From the IMG/VR virus record IMGVR_UViG_3300044697_000015, positions 1 to 36,541 of that record: 36,541 nt of DNA. The stretch is one strand, 5' to 3'. Shown one piece after another: positions 15,098-24,286 of this stretch (position 1 is its first letter; the number at the start of each line of letters is the position of its first letter). The notes beneath the pieces were generated by a model, which searched no databases, was not told where the DNA came from, and was given only the letters and a program-made list of their open reading frames with translations. The stretch comes from a virus. Position numbers and translations under genes: made by a program.

Positions 15098-18085
15098 TTA
15101 GAGCTTGAGAGAGATTTGCATCGAGTAAAAAGTTTCAGAGATGGCGGTTGCGGTGTTCTTGTTGTCTCCAGTGAAGAATAGGTCGCCATTGCCATTTCCC
15201 CCACTGGAGGCCAGCGGGATGTTCGTCGCAATCGTGGCCTTTAGCACGCCGTCGATGTAGTAGTCGATGGAAGTTCCAGTCGCATTCATCGCCATCTCGA
15301 ACAGGTGGACATTGGTGTCTGGAGCCACTCCCGTGTCTACCGTGGTCTGCGCTCCAGAAGAAGCGCCGGCAATAATTGCCACTGCCTGCCAGTGCGTGTC
15401 CGTGGTCGAGGAGAAGCGGAAACCGATGGTCGATTTGTTGGGCGTGTCTGTGGCGTAAGCGGTGGTGCCGGTAATGGCTGTGCCGTTATTACCCGTGCCG
15501 CCCGAATCGAAGCAGGCCATCCCCATCCAGTACCGGACGCTGGTGGTGTTCCCAACCGCTGCTCGGTACGACCAGCGGTTGATGGCTTGCATCGTAAGAA
15601 GGGAAACGCTCCCATTCTCGCCGAAGTGGGCCCCAATGACGGTGTTGGTCGATCCTGAGGCGCTCGCAGATATCGAAGTTCCAGCCTGCAATGTCGCAGT
15701 GGCATTTACAGTGGAGGTGCTTCCGAGTGGCGTTACTGCCGAAGTACCGAGAATCCCGGTCGGCTGTAGGGTTCCACTTTGACTCACCGCGTACAACGCA
15801 ACACTAGCTTGCGCATAATTCACCGCATCCCAAGCGTTGTCTCCGTTGACGTTGTAGCGGATGATATCGCCGGTCTCTGGTGCGCTGGGGAAGTCCGTAA
15901 CTGCCACCCATGTATTCGCTGGGTAGCAGACATACAAAACCGTGGACGCGCTCGATGCGGATGCGTTCGTGTACGAAGAGCCAACCGTACAATTGCCGGA
16001 GGGGACACCTGCGCCGGAACTGAAGAGATTTGTCTGATTGTTGAGGATCAATCCGCCCGGCACAATGCTGGCTACTATGCCCGTACCGTTCGGCTTGAGA
16101 TCGATTCGCGCCCCAGTTGGATCTCCGCGAACTTCTAAAATGTTCACCGAGTCCAGGCCAAAACAAAGTTCGATTGTCCCGCTGGCGTTCTGACAGAGCA
16201 GCCCCCCAGCTCCACTGCCATTAAAGTTCCCAATGTACTGGTTTTGCAGAAGCGAAAAGCCGGTCGCGAAAGCACTGTTGTTCGAGGTAATGGCCGTCGA
16301 ACTGAAACTGAAAGCCCCAGTCCCCACCAACCCGCCAATCGCGTTTGAGTTGAAGATGTTTGCCGAGGGCGTATTGGAGACAAACGATTCGCAGATTCCG
16401 TATGAGAACCGATGCGAGGTGATGGAGAGAATCGGATTCGAGGTAACGACATTGTTCGTAGTGTCAACCAAGTTGTAGGCGCAGTAGCTGTTGTCTGCGC
16501 CGTTTGCCCCAGCATGGACGTTGGCGGAAAAAACGTTGGTTGCGGACGATGGCCCTGAGTGGACCGAATCCCATCCGTTGATCTTTACATCTGGCCCTTT
16601 ATTATTGCTGAAATCATTTCCGATGTACTGATTAAACCCTCCGTTGAGCACCCCTGCATTAGACAAACCAGAAATGCTTACGCCTCCCAAAAAGTTCCCA
16701 GAAATGTCGGAGTGTTCAACCCGGAAAGTGCTGCAATTGGTTTCGAGGATTCCCCATCCCGTTGTTGAGTTTTCAAATTCAGAGTTGGTCGCAAACAGGT
16801 CGGTCGTATTTGTGCAATTCACGGCGTTCCCGCCGTTATCCAGCACCATCACCTGAGACATCTTCATCGCGGCGGCTTGATTCGATGTTCCGGTTGAGGT
16901 GATTTGAATCCCATCCCCCGCGAAGCGCAATACGTTTCCGTTCTGTAGGCTGAAGCGATCGCCAGTGACCGCGATTCCCGCACCAGTTGCACTGGAGTTC
17001 AAGCCGTCGAGCACACCGAAGTTCTGGATCGATACCTGGTTGCCACTTACGAGAAACGCCGCGCCTGAGCTGACGTTAGGACGAAGGATCAGTGCCGGGT
17101 ATTCATTGACTCCATCCAGCATGGCCGTGGGCGGTCCGCGGAAGCCTGCGCCATTGCTGAATGTGATCGTATGGATGGCATAGGTTCCGCCAGCGGTCAT
17201 GTCGAGTGTGACCCCGGTGGGAATCGTCACCGCGCTCCATTGAGAAGTACCGCATCCGGAATCAACAACGATGGTCCCCGTTAGTCCGGCGGTGGTGAAC
17301 ACCGCCGCAGCAGCGTTTATATTCAGACCACAATCGCTCAGGCCGTAGTCGGCGGCGTATTCAGTGTGGGTGCTGAATGAGTTCAAGCATGGCACTTCCG
17401 CTCCGTCATTCACGGAGCACACCCAGCCCGCAGAAGTAGACCGAAAATAATTCTGCCCTGAAGTGGGCGTCCCCGCTGCGCTACCTTGCCCAGAGGCGAT
17501 GCAATTTGTTGCGGCTCCGCAAGCTGTTGGTGCGGACGGCCCGATACTTAATGAGCCTACAAGAGACTCCGTACCCTGGCAGGCGATATTCAGCCCGGTA
17601 AACGTGCAAGGTGCGTTCGCGATCGTGCTTGGGCCGGTCCATCCCGCAAAATTTCCCGTCGTCCCACTCCCGCTTACAGAACCAGAACCATTTGCGCCGA
17701 GAGTCACTGTGTAAGGGCCGAAGCAATTGTTCTGGATGCAGACGGTATAGTCATAGGTTCCGGCTGGTGCCCAGAAACCGATATTGCCTTGCGCGTCTCC
17801 CGTGCTTTGGCAGGCAGAAGTGAGAGCGTTTGGATCTGGAGTGTCTTGAGCTCCGTTCCCGCAGGCTACGCCCTGCCCGGTGAAGGTCGTCGCATAGTTG
17901 GTACACGGAACTTGATTCGCTGGGGAACTGCATACAGCCAAGACTGGGGAGTTGGGCGGGACATTGGCTGTCAAGTAATAGGGGAACACATTGGAAACGC
18001 TAGGGAACGGAGCGGCATAGCGAACGTTTTGCCCGTAGCACACCGAGCCCATCAGCACAAGAGCCGCGAGGAATAATTTATTCAT
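15098..18085 (-). CDS. Exported tail-spike-like protein with beta-helix and C-terminal lectin fold
   Basis: 995 residues from ATG 18085, overlapping the upstream TGA by ATGA. The signal peptide is M-N-K-L-F-L-A-A-L-V-L-M-G-S-V, cleaved near C-Y-G before Gln. An N-terminal beta domain (about residues 20-135; W-A-P-A-G-T-Y-D-Y-T-V-C-I) is followed by a linker. From about 235 comes a right-handed beta-helix with N-G-A, S-I-Q-N-F and G-I-A-V-T-G style rungs, running to about 600. The last 200 residues look like a concanavalin-like sandwich (I-G-F-R-F-S-S, H-L-F-E-M-A-M-N, I-D-Y-Y-I-D-G-V-L-K-A-T-I). About 23 Cys are present in the mature part. Phage spikes with this plan bind or cleave surface polysaccharide, but here the Sec signal implies export from the cell. 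Confidence 0.75.
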   Translation of the reverse strand: MNKLFLAALVLMGSVCYGQNVRYAAPFPSVSNVFPYYLTANVPPNSPVLAVCSSPANQVPCTNYATTFTGQGVACGNGAQDTPDPNALTSACQSTGDAQGNIGFWAPAGTYDYTVCIQNNCFGPYTVTLGANGSGSVSGSGTTGNFAGWTGPSTIANAPCTFTGLNIACQGTESLVGSLSIGPSAPTACGAATNCIASGQGSAAGTPTSGQNYFRSTSAGWVCSVNDGAEVPCLNSFSTHTEYAADYGLSDCGLNINAAAAVFTTAGLTGTIVVDSGCGTSQWSAVTIPTGVTLDMTAGGTYAIHTITFSNGAGFRGPPTAMLDGVNEYPALILRPNVSSGAAFLVSGNQVSIQNFGVLDGLNSSATGAGIAVTGDRFSLQNGNVLRFAGDGIQITSTGTSNQAAAMKMSQVMVLDNGGNAVNCTNTTDLFATNSEFENSTTGWGILETNCSTFRVEHSDISGNFLGGVSISGLSNAGVLNGGFNQYIGNDFSNNKGPDVKINGWDSVHSGPSSATNVFSANVHAGANGADNSYCAYNLVDTTNNVVTSNPILSITSHRFSYGICESFVSNTPSANIFNSNAIGGLVGTGAFSFSSTAITSNNSAFATGFSLLQNQYIGNFNGSGAGGLLCQNASGTIELCFGLDSVNILEVRGDPTGARIDLKPNGTGIVASIVPGGLILNNQTNLFSSGAGVPSGNCTVGSSYTNASASSASTVLYVCYPANTWVAVTDFPSAPETGDIIRYNVNGDNAWDAVNYAQASVALYAVSQSGTLQPTGILGTSAVTPLGSTSTVNATATLQAGTSISASASGSTNTVIGAHFGENGSVSLLTMQAINRWSYRAAVGNTTSVRYWMGMACFDSGGTGNNGTAITGTTAYATDTPNKSTIGFRFSSTTDTHWQAVAIIAGASSGAQTTVDTGVAPDTNVHLFEMAMNATGTSIDYYIDGVLKATIATNIPLASSGGNGNGDLFFTGDNKNTATAISETFYSMQISLKL

Positions 18086-18375
18086 TGATGAGTTCCTGTG
18101 AAGGCAGCCCCTTCGACATTGCTAGCGATTGAGCCAAGCGAGTAAGCCATGGCTAGTTTCGCGTGATGATGTTTACGCAATTCGTGGGGCACCAGAATCC
18201 CGGCAAGAGCTTCGCTGGAGAAAAATACGACGCAGCCTTTCGTTGAATGCACGAACGGTCTGGCGAAGGGATTATGCTCGCGGAATATACCTCCGCTTTG
18301 CGCTCCGCGATTCGTGAAGTAGGCATCAGAGCCGCTGGCGGCCAGTTGGAGCACGATCAGAAGTGCGGTTTTCAT
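18082..18375 (-). CDS. Small exported or membrane protein
   Basis: 97 residues from ATG 18375, with the stop overlapping the next ATG. The N-terminus M-K-T-A-L-L-I-V-L-Q-L-A-A-S-G-S-D-A is a signal peptide or first membrane helix. The following Y-F-T-N-R-G and F-R-E-H-N-P-F-A-R-P-F resemble a family of small bacterial integral-membrane proteins in which an early D-A-x-x-T-x-x-G is followed by E-x-N-P and two more helices (DUF5658-like, from memory). A second hydrophobic stretch lies at about 48-62 (C-V-V-F-F-S-S-E-A-L-A-G-I-L). Function unknown. Its place between two spike-like genes suggests a membrane helper for them, which is inference only. Confidence 0.65.
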   Translation of the reverse strand: MKTALLIVLQLAASGSDAYFTNRGAQSGGIFREHNPFARPFVHSTKGCVVFFSSEALAGILVPHELRKHHHAKLAMAYSLGSIASNVEGAAFTGTHQ

Positions 18376-18378
18376 CGG

Positions 18379-19737
18379 CTAACTAAATGTACAAACATAG
18401 TTCCACGAATATTGAGTTGCCCCTGTCAACCCGCTAGCCCCGCTAATAATTTCAAAGGCTGTGGGCTCAACCATGAGTACTCCAACTTGAGCGGCACTGA
18501 GCAACGCCTGCGCTGCTCCGAAAGGAGTAATGCTGCAATGCGCTGCGGTGTGCGTGCCTCCGAATGTTACCGTGACCACGGTGGCACTGGAACCGGTAGG
18601 GGAGGAGCCCGTTGTAATGACGAGGAAACCGCCGCTGTCAGTGCACGTATCGCTGCAGGCGATTGTCGGCCCAGTCCCAGCTCCCGTGCCTCCCACTGTC
18701 GATGCGATTGCAGATTGACCGAGAAGATTTATTAACGATGGTGATGTGACGATGCCCGGACTGAATAAATTTACTGACTGGGAACCGGTCCCGGTCGATA
18801 GCACCAACCCCAATACCTGCCCACTCCCTGCTACCGGATACGTTCCTGCTCCGGTATCGTGGCAATTCCCAGGGACGGAAGTGCTCACTTGAAAATAATC
18901 GCCAGCAGTGGTGCCCCCATCGAACGCGCAATTCACAATCCCAGACTGCTGGATGGTCGCGGTTCCCGTAATTCCTGCGCCAGCGGTGACAATACCGATA
19001 ATGGCGCTCGTCGTTGAGCTGGGCGCGACGGTGGCTGTAGATGGCGCTCCCGTCGCGATCGCGAGTTCGTTCAGTATTGTTGCCGTTACTGAATTGTTCG
19101 GGATGCACACATAAGTTGCGGGTCCATTCGTCACTCCGCAGCCATTGATCTCAGTTCCGGTCGTGAGATTTTTATCAGTTAGTATCTGGGTTGCATTTTC
19201 GCTGACGAGCGTATCGCTTGCAGTCAGCACTGGCCCGTGAAGGATAACGTTTGAACTGGTCGGCGGAATGTCGAGTGTCGTCTGTGTTCCTGAAGGCGAG
19301 CCGAATACCAGTTGCAGATCGGACAGGTTAAAATACGTTGTCGCGTCAAAGGTCTGAGACGCGGCCCACACATTTGCGTTGTTGAGTAGACTCCCGTTTA
19401 CCCCATTCACCGTGAGAATTGTCGCTCCAGAAGCGCAATTCACTCCGCCCGAGCTCTTGATAACCACGGAATAAATCAGTCCTGACTGGAACCAGATATT
19501 AGCTGTGCCGCCTGCGGAAAGTGGCGTAGGATCGGGATTCAATGTGACCCCAGAATAATCTGTGTACGTCGCCAGTGGGGTTGTCGTGCCAGAATAATAT
19601 GTCCCGACACAGCCGAACGCATTCATCGCGCCCGATGGAAGGATACTTACGAACTGTGGGTAGGTTCCCAGACTGACCGGAACTTGCGCGAGAGCAGAGC
19701 CGCACAGCAAAAGCAGGACTGCAAGAATCTTTTTCAT
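18379..19737 (-). CDS. Exported tail-fibre-like protein
   Basis: 452 residues from ATG 19737, which overlaps the upstream TGA (ATGA). The 16 codons of frame upstream are the neighbour's DNA. The signal peptide is M-K-K-I-L-A-V-L-L-L-L-C-G-S-A-L-A before Gln. Residues 20-100 match a domain common at the start of phage fibres: a P-Q-F strand, G-T-T-T-P-L-A-T-Y-T-D, N-P-D-P-T-P-L-S-A-G-G-T-A-N-I-W and a G-L-I-Y-S-V-V-I-K strand. The remainder is a Thr/Ser/Gly-rich shaft with about ten Cys in total and a C-terminal F-E-I-I-S-G-A beta unit. It is the first gene of the exported series, directly after the ejection proteins. Confidence 0.75.
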   Translation of the reverse strand: MKKILAVLLLLCGSALAQVPVSLGTYPQFVSILPSGAMNAFGCVGTYYSGTTTPLATYTDYSGVTLNPDPTPLSAGGTANIWFQSGLIYSVVIKSSGGVNCASGATILTVNGVNGSLLNNANVWAASQTFDATTYFNLSDLQLVFGSPSGTQTTLDIPPTSSNVILHGPVLTASDTLVSENATQILTDKNLTTGTEINGCGVTNGPATYVCIPNNSVTATILNELAIATGAPSTATVAPSSTTSAIIGIVTAGAGITGTATIQQSGIVNCAFDGGTTAGDYFQVSTSVPGNCHDTGAGTYPVAGSGQVLGLVLSTGTGSQSVNLFSPGIVTSPSLINLLGQSAIASTVGGTGAGTGPTIACSDTCTDSGGFLVITTGSSPTGSSATVVTVTFGGTHTAAHCSITPFGAAQALLSAAQVGVLMVEPTAFEIISGASGLTGATQYSWNYVCTFS

Positions 19738-21329
19738 TTTGGACTGCCCTCGACTTCTGTGCCCAACTCGTGCCCGGCGTCCCACTCCTCGGGTGAAATG
19801 GAATCCTCGTCGCTCACGATAGGCTTAAACGCAATCCGCTTTCCGTTCACGATTGTCGCGACGCGCGGGCCGATCTTGTCCTTCAAAGCGTGCCAAGCCT
19901 TCCCCTTGGAATCCGCCGCTTCAAACTTCGCAACATCTTCTGGGGCAGCATCGCCAAACACGTAAACTTTGCTCGGATCACTCTTCATCTGCACTTCAAA
20001 CTCTTTCGAGGCTGGATCGTATTTATAGGAACTGAGGGCTGTTGAATCGACAGGAGTATGTCCCGGCGCGAGATCGACTGCTGGTGCTTTCGGAGTCACA
20101 ACTCCCCCTTGATTCTTGAGTGGCACATTCGGCTGCAACGGCTTCGGGATATCGCCGCCTGCCCCTTCTACTGCCAAGTTTGCGATCTGATTCGCTCTTG
20201 CTGTCAGACTCGGAATTGGGGCAGAAGGTCCAAGTTCCTTGATTGCCTGCATGACGGCTGGAACAGGCAGTTCTCCCAAGCCCTTTGCGGGGTCAATCGC
20301 TGGTTTTGCGCCTTCGCGTAGGGCGTTGCCCTGGAGAAGTTCTGGAGAAGGTGCTTGCGGCTCAAAGGCTCCAGGATATTGCGGGCCTGCCGGCAGTTGT
20401 AGACCCGTCCGCGGCGGCATTATGCGCTCAATAGAGGGCCGAGCATTGACTCCGGGGATTGGACCCTCAGGGGCCACGCGTTCGGGGCTTATTTGGCCCG
20501 GTAACGTCCGTGCAGGGCTAACCAGCGAGGGATTTAACTGTTCTGGCGTTGCAGAAGGCTGATCATGGAGCACTTCTGGCGGAACCGGAACGTTCGCAGA
20601 CCGAGCCTTCAATTCATCTGGGAGCCCTCGCCAAGCATCTACGATCTTGCCGAGGCGATCGAATGTCAGAACGTCTGCCGTCTTGCCAAGAGCCTTCATG
20701 ATCGGATGATTAAGAATTGCGGACGTAGTATCTAGTGCGGTACTCGCTGCGGAAGGGGCGGCCTCGGCAATAGCCGGGGCGGCCTTAGCCACGCCAGCGG
20801 TTACCGCCGCGGCCACGGGAACCGCAGCCGCATGCCCGAACACCGCTCCTGGATCACCCCCCTCCGCCGCTTGTTCTTCCCCTTTGACGTTGACTCCAAG
20901 GGCCTCGTTCGCTGCGGCACCTACTTTGTATGGAACGCCTTCCGCCCTTGCGGTTCGCGCATCCCAATTCTGCTTTAACTGTTTGATTCTGTCGATGCCT
21001 TCTTGGAGAGCCAGCGGGGGCGCGATAATTGCCTCTGTCGCTGTTTTTGCCATGCTAGGAACGCCGGCTGCCATTCCTTTGAGGTCCGACCAGAGGGCTG
21101 AACCTGCACTAGAAAGGAAGTCTTTCGCCGGTTGCTCTGCTATGGGATCGATCTTGGCACCCGCTTTGGCAGCCTCCTGATACCGATCAGCAGGAACGAC
21201 TCCCGGCGTCCCATCTGGCGCGGTGATATGCACCCCCGGCTTTGCTCCGGCTTTCACTGCCGCGGCAAGATTCGCTGCGGGGATATCGCCTAGCGTTCCG
21301 TCAGGCGCGAAAATGGGGACTGTGCTCAT
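19734..21329 (-). CDS. Putative internal/ejection protein with KTSC-like C-terminus
   Basis: 531 residues from ATG 21329, overlapping the upstream TGA. Residues 1-60 carry two tandem copies of a unit built on A-P-D-G-T-x-G-x-[IV]-P-A followed by a short helix ending A-G-A-K. Residues 60-240 are Ala-rich helices that may cross or line a membrane (V-P-V-A-A-A-V-T-A-G-V-A). Residues 240-420 are Pro-rich and disordered. The C-terminal part (S-S-Y-K-Y-D-P-A-S-K-E-F-E-V, then F-E-A-A-D-S-K-G-K-A-W) resembles the KTSC domain (PF13619). No Cys is seen. Position after two ejection-protein candidates suggests a capsid-internal protein delivered with the DNA; this is inferred. Confidence 0.65.
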   Translation of the reverse strand: MSTVPIFAPDGTLGDIPAANLAAAVKAGAKPGVHITAPDGTPGVVPADRYQEAAKAGAKIDPIAEQPAKDFLSSAGSALWSDLKGMAAGVPSMAKTATEAIIAPPLALQEGIDRIKQLKQNWDARTARAEGVPYKVGAAANEALGVNVKGEEQAAEGGDPGAVFGHAAAVPVAAAVTAGVAKAAPAIAEAAPSAASTALDTTSAILNHPIMKALGKTADVLTFDRLGKIVDAWRGLPDELKARSANVPVPPEVLHDQPSATPEQLNPSLVSPARTLPGQISPERVAPEGPIPGVNARPSIERIMPPRTGLQLPAGPQYPGAFEPQAPSPELLQGNALREGAKPAIDPAKGLGELPVPAVMQAIKELGPSAPIPSLTARANQIANLAVEGAGGDIPKPLQPNVPLKNQGGVVTPKAPAVDLAPGHTPVDSTALSSYKYDPASKEFEVQMKSDPSKVYVFGDAAPEDVAKFEAADSKGKAWHALKDKIGPRVATIVNGKRIAFKPIVSDEDSISPEEWDAGHELGTEVEGSPK

Positions 21330-23152
21330 TTCGGTCTAACCTGCCCCCCGTACTGCGAGAAGAAATCGGACCCTTGTGCGGAAGGCGGGATGGTATTACC
21401 CGTTTTCATCCTGTTCTGAATATCCGCGATCTGCTGTTGATATGCTTGGTGCCGATTCCCCATGTCTTGACGCAAAACATTCGCAGCCGAGGCAATCTGG
21501 CGCAGAGTAGCATTCGGTCCGATCAACCCTTCGACTTCATGCCGTGCGGAATCCGAGAGCACACCCGAAGCATTTGATGAGTTGAGCACCTTAGCAATTT
21601 CGGTCACCGCAGTCTGTCTCGCAGCATTGAATGCCGCCTGCTCTGCCGAACCCAGTGCTCCAGCATCCACTGAACGAAGCGGCGCGTTAATCCATGGCGA
21701 ACCAGAATCGAGGACTGGCTTGGCCGTTTGCAGAAAGAGATCGAGGTTCTTTCCGGCAGTATTCTCGAAAGCTGTAACCTGGTCAAAGTTTGTTTGCAGT
21801 TTTCCGAGAGACTGCTGATTCGCTTTGTATTCCGCCGAATTTGCGGCGAGACTCGCGCCGGGGTGAAGGTCTCCAGCACGATTCATCAATTCTCGATTGA
21901 GAGCAATTCCAGAAATACCCCGCCCTACCTGGGGAAGTTGGCCAGTGGAATAATATTTCTCCGCAGCCTGGTCGAAAGCCTCTTGCGTCATGCCAAAGCG
22001 CTTGGCAACTTGTGCGGGATTTGAAGCTCCTCCGGTGGGATTTCCTGGCACACCTCCGCCACTCTCCAACGAGTAGCGCGTATCAATCGGAAGCGTGGAC
22101 TTATAATGCAGGAAATCCGCTGGGCCTTTCCCGGGATTCTGCTTGATCCAGTCCTGCATCTCCTGCTGCTCGACCGGGGCTACTCCGTGAATCACTTGCC
22201 CTGTTTTAAAGTTGACTAGTGTCCCTTCGCCGGCTGGCTTCCACTGAGAAGCTTCTCCCTCCGCCTGTTTCTGTGTAGCCGTGGCTTGCGATTCTGCCGT
22301 CTTCGCCAATTCCGCGGCGTTCAATCTAGCTTGTTTCAGGGAACCGACTTCCGCTTCCGCCAAATCGATATCGCGCCCATCCTGTAGCGTCGGTGGCAAT
22401 CCTTGAATCGGAATTCCCTGATGCGCGAGATTGAGAAGTGCTGCCTGGTATGCCTGTTGAGTCTTAGGGCCGATGGGTCGCGGAGCATTCGCCATAGCAG
22501 TCTGGATTGCTCCCTCGGAACCGGTGGGGGCAGTCCCGACAGGAGGCGTCCCCAGTGATGTCGGGGAACCTGGCGCAGCCGCTCCGATATTAGTTGTCGG
22601 CGCGGTCACATCGTAAGGTGCGGGGGCTGGAGGCTGGAGCGGCGACGGAGTGGCTTGCGGAACTGCTGCAGGTGGTGCGGCGGGGGCGGCAGGCGGATTT
22701 TCCTGCGATTCCTTATCGTAAACGCCCTTGACCGTCTCCAGTTGATTCTGGATTGCTCCGTGGGTCTTATCCCAATTGTCGATCTGTGCGGAGTTCAACC
22801 CCAAAATGTTTTTCTGGAGTTCAATCTGTGACATCCGCATCTTCTGGATGCTCAGCGGATCTGCGCCGCCCTGCAGCATGGCATTGTAGAGCCCGTCATT
22901 GTCGAAGCCAGTAACTTTCCCATTGTCGTCTTTTTGCACGTACTGCGGAGCGAGTTGGCGACGCAGCATTTCGTCCTTTAATGCGAGGCCCTGCGCTTGA
23001 TTGGCCTGCTGCAGCCCTTGGGTCTGCGCTTGAGTCTGTGCGGTTTGGGCCGCATCTTGGCGCAAGGATGCCGCTCTTTGTTGCTCCTCCAGCGCATTCG
23101 GTGGCGGAGTCGGTCTAACGTCGATTTGAGGGTAGAAACTGTTTGCGCTCAT
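21326..23152 (-). CDS. Putative internal/DNA-ejection protein
   Basis: 608 residues from ATG 23152, three bases after the preceding stop. The N-terminal 120 residues are a Gln/Ala-rich helix (Q-T-A-Q-T-Q-A-Q-T-Q-G). Residues 150-215 are Pro/Ala-rich and likely disordered. The C-terminal half is helical with few hydrophobic runs. No Cys is seen, in strong contrast to the genes downstream. Its place and composition fit the P22 gp20/gp16 type of internal proteins that leave the head with DNA and form the conduit across the envelope. Sequence-level homology cannot be shown by eye. Confidence 0.65.
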   Translation of the reverse strand: MSANSFYPQIDVRPTPPPNALEEQQRAASLRQDAAQTAQTQAQTQGLQQANQAQGLALKDEMLRRQLAPQYVQKDDNGKVTGFDNDGLYNAMLQGGADPLSIQKMRMSQIELQKNILGLNSAQIDNWDKTHGAIQNQLETVKGVYDKESQENPPAAPAAPPAAVPQATPSPLQPPAPAPYDVTAPTTNIGAAAPGSPTSLGTPPVGTAPTGSEGAIQTAMANAPRPIGPKTQQAYQAALLNLAHQGIPIQGLPPTLQDGRDIDLAEAEVGSLKQARLNAAELAKTAESQATATQKQAEGEASQWKPAGEGTLVNFKTGQVIHGVAPVEQQEMQDWIKQNPGKGPADFLHYKSTLPIDTRYSLESGGGVPGNPTGGASNPAQVAKRFGMTQEAFDQAAEKYYSTGQLPQVGRGISGIALNRELMNRAGDLHPGASLAANSAEYKANQQSLGKLQTNFDQVTAFENTAGKNLDLFLQTAKPVLDSGSPWINAPLRSVDAGALGSAEQAAFNAARQTAVTEIAKVLNSSNASGVLSDSARHEVEGLIGPNATLRQIASAANVLRQDMGNRHQAYQQQIADIQNRMKTGNTIPPSAQGSDFFSQYGGQVRPK

Positions 23153-23155
23153 GCC

Positions 23156-23971
23156 TTATCCGCCATAAGATCCCAGCCCAGAACTGCTTCCCGGTGCGGT
23201 TGGAGCGAAGTTATTCCCTGCCCCGCCGCCTGGCGCGTAGCCTCCTGCACTCTGATTGCTTGTTCCCACTCCGCCGCCGTAGGGATTCTCGTTCTGCAGC
23301 CCTTGAATCATTGCGTTCCAGGCGTTTGCCGATCCGATATCCCCAGCCGCCACCGCATTTCCGTAGTTGTTAAGCTGCGTGGCTTGCTGCTGCCCGCCAG
23401 TCAAGTACAGGTTCGAGAGGTTATTCGCCGCTGCCTGACCGTACTGCCCAAGTTGACCTGTGGAAGTCAGCCCAGCCTGCATCCCACCCGCAGCGGTCCC
23501 GACATTCGTCTGATACTGATTCAGCGCGTTCTGGTATGCCTGCTGATAGGTAGTGGTCGCAAGACCTTGCCCGTACTTCTGGAGCGCAACTCCTGTGTTG
23601 CCGGAGTTGAGGTTTCCCGTGGCCGCGGCTTGCTCATTAATCGCCTGCGTGCCTTGCTGGAGATTGAATTGGTAGCCCGGAGTGTTCTCTGCTTGCGCGA
23701 GAGTTGGGGCTGTGAATGGATTGTTGACGAGATTCGCATAAGCATTTGCGGAGGTCTGTCCTACTTGCTGATAGGGCTGCTCGGCAGTCGTCAGTCCTTG
23801 CAGTTCGTTGGTCTGGAAATTGACGCCGGACTGCTGATTCTGGAGTTCAAGGGCCTGAGCTTTCTGGTCGGCAGATTCTTGTGCTTGCGTAGCATTTTGG
23901 ACAGCATTTCGGGTCTGGATGCCCCCGACGACCGTCCCGACCATATTTGCGATTGCGCCGGCTACAGGCAT
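23156..23971 (-). CDS. Putative internal/DNA-ejection protein (gp7-like position)
   Basis: 271 residues from ATG 23971. It opens with a small hydrophobic segment (A-G-A-I-A-N-M-V-G-T-V-V-G-G-I) and then Gln/Ala-rich helices. The middle has A-E-N-T-P-G-Y-Q-F-N-L-Q-Q-G and Y-Q-Q-A-Y-Q-N-A-L-N-Q-Y, landmarks that I recall from minor structural proteins of many metagenomic podoviruses. The C-terminus is Gly/Ser/Asn-rich and flexible. No Cys is seen. It follows the hub gene by position and probably is ejected with the genome, like P22 gp7. A plus-strand promoter lies just upstream of its start. Confidence 0.7.
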   Translation of the reverse strand: MPVAGAIANMVGTVVGGIQTRNAVQNATQAQESADQKAQALELQNQQSGVNFQTNELQGLTTAEQPYQQVGQTSANAYANLVNNPFTAPTLAQAENTPGYQFNLQQGTQAINEQAAATGNLNSGNTGVALQKYGQGLATTTYQQAYQNALNQYQTNVGTAAGGMQAGLTSTGQLGQYGQAAANNLSNLYLTGGQQQATQLNNYGNAVAAGDIGSANAWNAMIQGLQNENPYGGGVGTSNQSAGGYAPGGGAGNNFAPTAPGSSSGLGSYGG

Positions 23972-24000
23972 ACTTTGGGCTCCTCAGTGCTTGACTGAAG

Positions 24001-24016
24001 TGCTAAACTTGTGGGC
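24001..24016 (+). promoter_or_regulatory. Extended -10 promoter, predicted leaderless start
   Basis: TG-C-TAAACT (24001-24009) is an extended -10 element, and ATG 24017 begins exactly seven bases after it. The 17-mer CTAAACTTGTGGGCATG at 24003-24019 recurs identically at 32856-32872 before another plus-strand gene. A TTGACT at 23991-23996 is too close to serve as -35 for this -10. No Shine-Dalgarno sequence is present. Confidence 0.5.
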
Positions 24017-24283
24017 ATGAAAATTACTTTCCAGATAGAAAACATTAGCGAAGGTGTTCAGGAAATGGAACTTGGGGAGTACTTTCCCCGAGAAGCCCAT
24101 GCCACCATCAAGATTTGCAGCAGTGACCTAGAATTGCCGCTCGATGTCTTTTTTGAAAGACACTGCATGCCGCTCATCGCTCGCGCTAAACAGGAGTTCG
24201 ATGCTATTTGCATGCAGCAGTCGTTCTCCAGAATCGATGCCATTAAATTTCGCGATGATTCCGCTCTACCTGAAAAGGAGTAA
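24017..24283 (+). CDS. Plus-strand hypothetical protein in the late block
   Basis: 88 residues from ATG 24017; a GTG two codons upstream is possible but would lie inside the presumed promoter spacing. The protein is acidic, begins M-K-I-T-F-Q-I-E-N-I and alternates short strands with a helical second half (R-A-K-Q-E-F-D-A-I-C-M-Q-Q). No known family is recognised. It runs opposite to the structural genes and lies in a gap between two of them, so it does not overlap a minus-strand gene. Its last codons (E-K-E) supply AAAAGGAG for the next gene, so the two form a small operon, probably expressed separately from the virion genes. Confidence 0.65.
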   Translation: MKITFQIENISEGVQEMELGEYFPREAHATIKICSSDLELPLDVFFERHCMPLIARAKQEFDAICMQQSFSRIDAIKFRDDSALPEKE

Positions 24284-24286
24284 GCC

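Noticed and set aside
23991-23996. TTGACT as the -35 of the promoter at 24001
   Set aside because: It is only seven bases from the -10 hexamer, too close for sigma-70; the extended -10 TG is the better explanation.
22997-23998. 333-codon plus-strand ORF opposite the ejection genes
   Set aside because: It mirrors the Gln/Ala-rich minus-strand proteins and reads as Leu/Arg/Cys-rich text without protein character. No promoter or ribosome site was seen.
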